Source: Lactarius indigo (lineage: Eukaryota > Basidiomycota > Agaricomycetes > Russulales > Russulaceae). Taken from it: a DNA stretch of 64,000 nucleotides. Made by a program: the position numbers and the translations under genes. The notes beneath the pieces were generated by a model that saw only the letters and a program-made list of their open reading frames with translations, had not been told where the DNA came from and did no database searches. The stretch lies in the NCBI GenBank assembly GCA_025766275.1, contig JAFKAC010000001.1, forward strand, positions 3,286,001 to 3,350,000. Reading direction: 5' to 3'. Shown one piece after another: positions 58,363 through 64,000 of the stretch (positions are counted from its first letter, which is position 1; each line of letters opens with the position of its first letter).

Positions 58363-58774
58363 ATTGTTCTCACGCTATGTGGCTCTTTGGACATTCCTTG
58401 TTCGGATCAGTGTTGTACAGGTCAGGGAAGTCAGCCAGGTCATGCAAACCTGATTGACCCTTTGACGGTCTGGGAACAAATAAAATAGGATTATTCGATC
58501 TGCGGTGCGAGGTGAACGGAGGTGATTAATGACCTTTTGCAAGCAGGGCATTGGTAATTTCCCACGGACCCTTGACTGGCGTCTGACTAAATGACCATAA
58601 AATATAGTCAGTCGGTTCAGACGCTTCGAGTTTTCTTCTCTAATCACACCACATTCTGTCTGCAAACCATGTACAATACGAAGTGTCGTCCGTCATAATT
58701 TCACGCGGAAATACGCATCAAGCCCATGTCGCAACATACTTGTGTGGAGAGTGCAACGTGCGGTAGCAAACGCT

Positions 58775-60168
58775 TCAGTACGCCTCCGTGTGCTCCGTTC
58801 CGCGGCTCGCCCTCCAAATCTCGGGGCCCTTCATGGGGCGCATTTGAGCTTACAAGAAAAAAAACAGCATATAGTACACGAGGACACCCACGGTTTGATT
58901 CTTAATACGTTGGTACTGAATGCGCCGCCGGAACCATTCTCCAGCCGTGGAACCCGTTGCGTACCGGCCCTCCGGGGCTCGTGCCGCTGCCTCTGTAATC
59001 AGCGTACTCTCCTTCGTCAGAGGCGCGTAGGGAACCGATTTCCCTGGGCGAGCGAAGAATACTAGTAACCAACAATCAAACGAGGCTTGGGCCTCTGGAG
59101 GAGGTCTACGGGCGGGAACCCATGGGACGAGATCGAAGTGACAACCAGGATAGGGACTTACACGACTCGGTGAAGATTTGAGTGCAAGATTTCAGCGCTG
59201 AAGATCACCATCGCGTCGCCGAGATTGCAAATGGCATGTCCTGGAATTGGCTGAAAAGGTAAGCACGAACCTGAATCGAGTGCAGCATCGACCTTACTTT
59301 GACATACTTCCACTCGTCCGTACCAGGGGCAGGACTTGAAGACCGCCTAGCCGGTTATGCAGGAATGACTGTCGCGCCAAGTAAGCGGGGCCCCCATCCC
59401 CAAATTGCTGGTAGAAATCCCTATTTACGTACGAGCGATTCGTAGTCCGTATGGGCCCCAATTGCTGCCTTGTCGGGAGGCTCCAGTGTCGGTGCTGGCG
59501 TTTTCTTGATGCAGCTAGCCTCGCTTCCGCCGTGCCCCTCCGGCACGTGCAGCTTGGCTAGGTACCCCGGCGGTAGACCAAGGCGGTCGTTGAGAACGTC
59601 TATGAGTGTCTGGTTGACCTCCATGCTTTGCGCACGAACGGACGCACGGCGCTATCCATGCGCTCTTCCACAGTACGAGGGTACCTGCGATGCACTACAG
59701 TCGGGAATGCCAAAGAATCGTCCTGGGAAACGTTGATGAACTTGACAGAGTTGAGTACACCGCTGGCATCTGTCGCATTCACACCGGCAACCTTGTACCT
59801 GGAAATGTTACGTCTCCCCAGTATAAGAAGGACTTTGTGAGGGATACCCGAATGAATTGCCTCCGTCGCCCCGCTCGAACTCCATCTTCTCCTCGAGAGG
59901 TAGCGCCATGGTGTGTGCGCCCATCTTGAACATTCCATCAACTTCAGCATCAGCACCGTGGTTCTTCAGGCTGTGTGCAGGTGGCCACGCTCAGTGAGTT
60001 ACGAGTGAGTCCGACAGCTACTGACTACCAGAACCCCAGCTCAGTAGCGGCTTTCCAAAGACGGTCGATTTCGTGCTCATCTCTGGCCTGTATGAGTGCG
60101 TGGTCAATGACAAGGAGCGAGATAGTCGGCACATCATCCGGGAATGGGGGCGAGGTACCGTCGGGCAT
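58775..60168 (-). pseudogene. 2-oxoglutarate/Fe(II) oxygenase (copy B), probable pseudogene
   Basis: Same exon layout as copies A and C, starting MPDGTSPPFPDDVPTISLLV at 60168 and ending GPEIWRASRGTEHTEAY. Near 59631 the run of four A in the codons for Arg-Lys-Ser-Met (copy A gcgcaaaagcatgg) is one A shorter. This shifts the frame before MEVNQTLIDVLNDRLGLPPG, and the protein would stop soon after. Further change: the iron-site region reads GAHTDYESL instead of GAHTDFGSL. The His-X-Asp, distal His and C-terminal exons are otherwise preserved. The deletion sits in a homopolymer, so it could also be a sequencing error. Confidence 0.72.
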
Positions 60169-60461
60169 ATTAAGTGGGCGGGTCCGGAGACGAATAGAGA
60201 CCCAGTCTTATTTGTGAAAGTATATGCGTTGTTCTCACGCCAGGCAGCTCTGCTTCAGATTGGACATCCTGTTCCGAGTCAGACACTTCGCTGCTCGTTT
60301 ATGCAATCTCCAATCACATTCTGCCTGCAAATCACGTGCCGTAAAAGTACAGCAATCCATTTCTCGTAACTTACATTTCACGCTGCATCATCTCACGTGT
60401 CGGACTCCTATCACAACGAACGAACTTCAACAAAGCGATAGAAAACGGCTGTCAAACGCTT

Positions 60462-61840
60462 TCAGTACGCTTCCTTGTGCTCCGTTCCGCGGCTCGCCAT
60501 CCATGTCTCGGTGCCCTTCACGGGACGCATTTGAGTTTACAAGAAACATACAGTACACGGGGGAATGGCACTCACTCCTTGACGCTTGATAAGCTGGTTC
60601 TGAGCGCGCCGCCGGAACCATTCTCCAACCGTGGAACCCGTTGCATACCGGCCTTCTGGGGCTCCCGCCGCCGCCTCTGCAATTAATGTACTTTCTTTTA
60701 TCAGGGGCGCGAGAGGAACAGAATCTCCTGGGCAAGCGAAGAATATCAATGACCAACGATCAAACGGGGCTTGGGCTTTTGGAGGAGGTCTACGGAGCCC
60801 ATCATGCGGGACCAATGTGACAATCGGCATAGAGACTTACACGACTCGGTGAAGACCCGAGCGCAAAACGCCAGCGCTGAAGATCACCATCGCATCGCCA
60901 ATAAGGCAGGTGGCGTGTCCGGGAATTGGCTGAAAAGGTAAGCACGAACCTGAATAGGATGGTGCATTGACCTACTTTCACATACTTCCACTCGTCCGTA
61001 CCAGGGGGCAGGACTTGAAGACCGCCCAGCCGGTTATGCAGGAATGACTGTTGCGCCTAGTAAGCGAATGCCTATCCCTGAATCAGGAGTTGGGTGAGCA
61101 TACGAGCGATCCAAAGTCCGTATGGGCTCCGATTGCTGCCCTGTCAGGAGACTCTGGTGTCAACGCTGACATTTTCTTAGTGCAACTAGCCTCGCTTCCG
61201 CTGTGCTTCTCTGGCTTGTGCAACTCGGCTAGACACCCTGATGGTAGCCCAAGGCGATCATTGAGAACGTCTATGAGCGTCTGGTTGACCTCCATGCTCT
61301 TGCGCACGAACGGACGCACGACGCTATCCATGCGCTCTTCCATGGTACGAGGATACTTGCGGTGCACTACGGTCGGGAACGCCAAAGCGTCGTCCTGGGA
61401 AACGATCATGTACTCGACAGAATCGGGTGTACCACTGGCATCTGTCGCACTTGCACCGGCGAACTTGTACCTGGAGATGTTGAGTCTCTTCAGTATAAAA
61501 GGAGATTTGTGAAGGATACCCGAATGAGTTGCCTCCGTCGCCCCGCTCGAACTTCATCTTCTCCTCGAGAGGTAGCGCCATGGTGTGTTCACCCACCTCG
61601 AACATCGCATCGACCTCGGCATCGGCACCATGGTTCTTCAGGCTAGGTACAGGAGGCCACGCTCAGTGAGTTATGGGTGAGTCTAGCAGCTACTGACTAC
61701 CAAAACCCCAGTTCAGTGGCGGCTTTCCAAAGACGGCCAATTTCGTGCTCATCTCTGGTTTGTAAGAGCGCGTAGTCGATAACAAGGAGCGGGACAGTCG
61801 GCACATCATCGGGGAATGGAGGCGGGGTACCGTCAGGCAT
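60462..61840 (-). CDS. 2-oxoglutarate/Fe(II) oxygenase, isopenicillin N synthase-like (copy C), apparently intact
   Basis: The start MPDGTPPPFPDDVPTVPLLV is at 61840. It has the same domain order as copy A: LLVIDYALLQTRDEHEIGRL, HTMALPLEEKMKFERGDGGN, FPTVVHRKYPRTMEERMDSV, RPFVRKSMEVNQTLIDVLND, GAHTDFGSL, a distal His-Arg-Val, DRWSLIFFACP and AEAAAGAPEGRYATGSTVGE, followed by WFRRR. The last exon is GTETWMASRGTEHKEAY. I found no frame break. Changes from the siblings include Tyr to Cys in GLPSGCLAEL and LTPESPDRAAIGAHTD. It is probably the functional member of the tandem array. Such enzymes oxidise small molecules, often in secondary metabolism; the substrate cannot be read from sequence. Confidence 0.83.
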
Positions 61841-61890
61841 GCTTGGTGGGCAGCTTGGAGGCGTATGATGCCCCGGCTTAATTTATGAAG

Positions 61891-61898
61891 GTATATAC
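61891..61898 (-). promoter_or_regulatory. TATA box of oxygenase copy C
   Basis: gtatatac about 51 bases upstream of the ATG, in the same context as in copy A. Confidence 0.55.
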
Positions 61899-62217
61899 AT
61901 TGTTCTCACACGGCTAGGTGGTTCTTCTATCCAATTTAGAAACGGGAAATCTGTAAAAGACAAAAGAGATCCATATCGATGGCACGACGTAAGGCGCGAC
62001 GCCCCCACTTCGGATATACCAGTGTGCACCTATGTTCGGACAGTCACGCATTATCACCGTGACGCCCCCTTTTCGAAACTCCACCTATCACTCCCCTGCT
62101 ATCACTCCCTACTATGTACAGTGTTGTTGTAGCAGGAATAAATGCAGTGCAACTATGTAAATGTTAGGTGTAGTTGTAGCAATGGTTATGGGCGGCAAGG
62201 ACTCAAGATGAAGTATA

Positions 62218-63040
62218 AGAGCCCGTCCGGTGCAAAGTCGCGCCTCGGAAATGGCCGCTCGCGACCTCTGTCTGACGAGTGGGATAAATCGGTCGGCTCC
62301 AGCAATTAAAAAAAAAAGTCGGACCGCCGAACGCACCTCTCGGTCGCAACAGGCAAATAGATTTTTTATTTTTGTAACACGTGAGGTGTGACATTTGTAA
62401 GCGACGCGCTCGTATCAATAGTATCAAGACAGGTTCTACCTGCGAATGTCACCCTGAGCGGAAATCTCTCGTTTGCCATAGCGTTGATGGAGGCGAACGA
62501 GGGGTTCTCGGAAGACGACATTGCCACCGCCGCGGAATGTATGACAGCAGATCCAAACATTGCAACATCCTACACTTCCCTCACCAGCTGCAAGGCGCGC
62601 TCGAGCTCATTTGGAGCACAATGGAGAAGTTCCGCGTTCGCACTCGCGCTTCAACTTCCATACCCATACCATAGCATAAAGATTCTCAAGATGTGTATTG
62701 TAGCATAAGTGTAGACAAAGCCCGGCTCGAAGCCTTCAAATACACGAATTCTTTGATACAAGAGCTCAGGTGTTCAGCGATGATATAAGCGTGATTTGTC
62801 GTGGAAATTATATAATGTATGGTCACAGTCACATCCCGACCAAGCCAGTCGAGCCCGACAACGAAAAAAAACGGGTCCATACCCGTTTTTTTTTTTGGCA
62901 GGGCGGTCAGGCGCGACCTTGCCGCGGTCAGGTGCGACAAATTGCACCGAATGGTCATGTTGTGGGGACCAACAAATAAAAAACAAATCTTTTTTTTTGG
63001 CTGATGCCGGGCCCGACAAACCGTGCACCGGACGGGCTCT
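62218..63040. mobile_element. Short inverted-repeat element (MITE-like), 0.8 kb
   Basis: A 17-base repeat, agagcccgtccggtgca, stands at 62218-62234 and its exact inverse at 63024-63040. Inside are A/T runs and further internal inverted repeats, including a long perfect hairpin at 62863-62894, but no credible protein. A target duplication is not clear. It may belong to a non-autonomous family. Confidence 0.6.
62863..62894. repeat. Perfect A/T-run hairpin
   Basis: aaaaaaaacgggt and acccgttttttttt are separated by four bases (ccat). The stem is at least 13 bp and lies within the MITE-like element. Confidence 0.7.
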
Positions 63041-63044
63041 AAGC

Positions 63045-63220
63045 TTCCTGCACATTTCTTCTCCGATCATGTCTGCAAACCATGATATACTGTAATACAA
63101 GCTCAAAGTACAGAGACAATAACTAATTCATTTCTCGTACATTTTGCACTGGTTGTCTGTCATAATTTTATGCAGGAACACACGTTGGGCTCCTGTCACA
63201 ACATACTTATGTGGGAACTG
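63045..63220. repeat. Remnant of the oxygenase tandem spacer
   Basis: Strings such as acaagctcaaagtacag, cattttgcactg and cctgtcacaacatacttatgtgg resemble the 3'-flanking spacers of copies A (56756-56885), B (58655-58745) and C (60290-60425). No fourth oxygenase follows, so this looks like a leftover of the duplicated unit cut by later insertions. Confidence 0.55.
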
Positions 63221-63246
63221 AGACCAAGACGATCGGAGGTGCACAA

Positions 63247-63809
63247 TGTTGTGAACCGAATGAGTCAGCGTGACTCATCGGGGTCTTGTGACCTCCCCGT
63301 ATTATGAAAGCAACGCGCAAGCCTGTATATTGCAGGTATTCCGAGATCGTTTCCTACTGAATGTCTCAGATGTATTCTTGTAAGATAGGAGTAGGCCGCG
63401 TCAGCGCGACGCGCAAGCGTGTAGTCCAAATGTATTTAAACCAGCAAGTTTGCGACAGGAATCACAGAATTCTCTCGCCCATCATTCCTTACCGTTACGA
63501 ATCGCTTAGTCAAGAAGTCACACGGAAGTGGGCGACATCACACTTGATCAAGTGTGAGGCTACCCCTAATCTCAGCTCGCACCCTTTTTAGGAAGTTCAC
63601 GGTCAAGTAAAGAAACAGTTGTTCGCACAAAAATTGGGAAGCGCGTCGACAAAATAAAAGACCTATAGGTATATTCTATAACGCTGTAATAGTGCCGGGC
63701 TGACCTAACTCTGGCCAGTCGAGTATTCGCACTCCGGCTATCGCGACACTCTTTTGGTTGCGCAACCCATACAATAGGCCCGCGGTATTAGTGCGCCGAC
63801 GAAAAGGAG
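63247..63809 (+). mobile_element. Possible 5' LTR and leader of a retrotransposon
   Basis: The stretch begins tgttgtgaac, contains a palindromic pair of AP-1/GCN4-type sites (tgagtca at 63261, tgactca at 63271) and a TATA-like tatttaaacc near 63433, and precedes an open frame running off the window. A second LTR would be outside the window, so borders and primer-binding site cannot be confirmed. Confidence 0.3.
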
Positions 63810-64000
63810 ATGGAACCGAACACAGAAGTCCTGGCAGGACAGGCAGGGGGACTTGGGAGGTCTCCCATTGAGATCCTGCAGCAGGGATTAACGCCCGACA
63901 TGTACCAGGCTATGTGTATGATATTTCACGGTTTCGAACAACGCTTCCAAGCTGTGGAAGGTACCATAGTCACGTCGCAGCAGTTTCAGAATGCAATAGA
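63810..64000 (+). CDS. Partial open frame at the window edge (gag-like candidate)
   Basis: The ATG at 63810 opens a frame to the end of the window: MEPNTEVLAGQAGGLGRSPI, EILQQGLTPDMYQAMCMIFH, GFEQRFQAVEGTIVTSQQFQ. The Gln-rich helical character and the upstream LTR-like stretch suggest a retrotransposon gag start, but nothing in the visible part is diagnostic. It could equally be a host gene. Confidence 0.35.
   Translation, partial: MEPNTEVLAGQAGGLGRSPIEILQQGLTPDMYQAMCMIFHGFEQRFQAVEGTIVTSQQFQNAI

Noticed and set aside
62388..62708. 106-codon plus-strand frame in the MITE-like element
   Set aside because: No homology seen, overlapping frames are equally open, and it lies within a non-coding inverted-repeat element.

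Overview
The window looks like nuclear DNA of a basidiomycete fungus, most likely an Agaricomycete. Nearly every gene is broken by many introns of about 48-60 nt with GT/GC...AG ends. The families present are a Plavaka-type transposase, a DUF6698-like gene, a Crinkler-kinase fusion, three-finger C2H2 proteins, NACHT proteins with ankyrin or WD40 ends, and an actin gene with many short exons.

Layout. 1-7.4 kb is a conserved block: the 5' part of GRC3 (-), a large SH3/Ras-association protein (+), TSR2 (+) and mitochondrial malate dehydrogenase (-). 8.7-12.7 kb has a C2H2 zinc-finger gene and a compact AGC-type kinase. 13.0-14.6 kb is a bZIP pseudogene between inverted repeats. 16.3-22.0 kb has the chaperonin subunit CCT2 and a protein O-mannosyltransferase, both with apparent single-base frameshifts. 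22.4-26.5 kb is a NACHT-ankyrin receptor, 26.8-28.3 kb is actin (-), and 29.4-32.3 kb is a protein with an MLKL-like four-helix N-terminus and a kinase-like segment.

33.1-45.2 kb is one Crinkler-kinase gene whose first intron holds a 10.1-kb DNA transposon (33400-43514). The transposon has matching terminal inverted repeats, AT-rich subterminal repeats, an open Plavaka transposase, an open DUF6698-like gene, and decayed pieces of two host genes (SPT6 and the cohesin subunit SCC3). 46.5-54.7 kb holds two more kinases related to the first and, between them, a NACHT-WD40 receptor. 55.0-56.6 kb is a convergent mitochondrial pair (SCO1 and complex I subunit NDUFB7). 56.9-61.8 kb is a tandem triplication of 2-oxoglutarate/Fe(II) oxygenases in which one copy looks intact. 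The right end holds an 0.8-kb inverted-repeat element, a spacer remnant and what may be the start of an LTR retrotransposon.

The 22-55 kb part reads as an accessory, innate-immunity-like island: two STAND receptors, an MLKL-like protein, a Crinkler-kinase and two kinases, broken up by transposons and inserted among housekeeping genes. Splice models come from reading frames and splice motifs only. Several conserved genes carry one-base frame breaks that may be assembly errors. I saw no tRNA, rRNA or CRISPR array.
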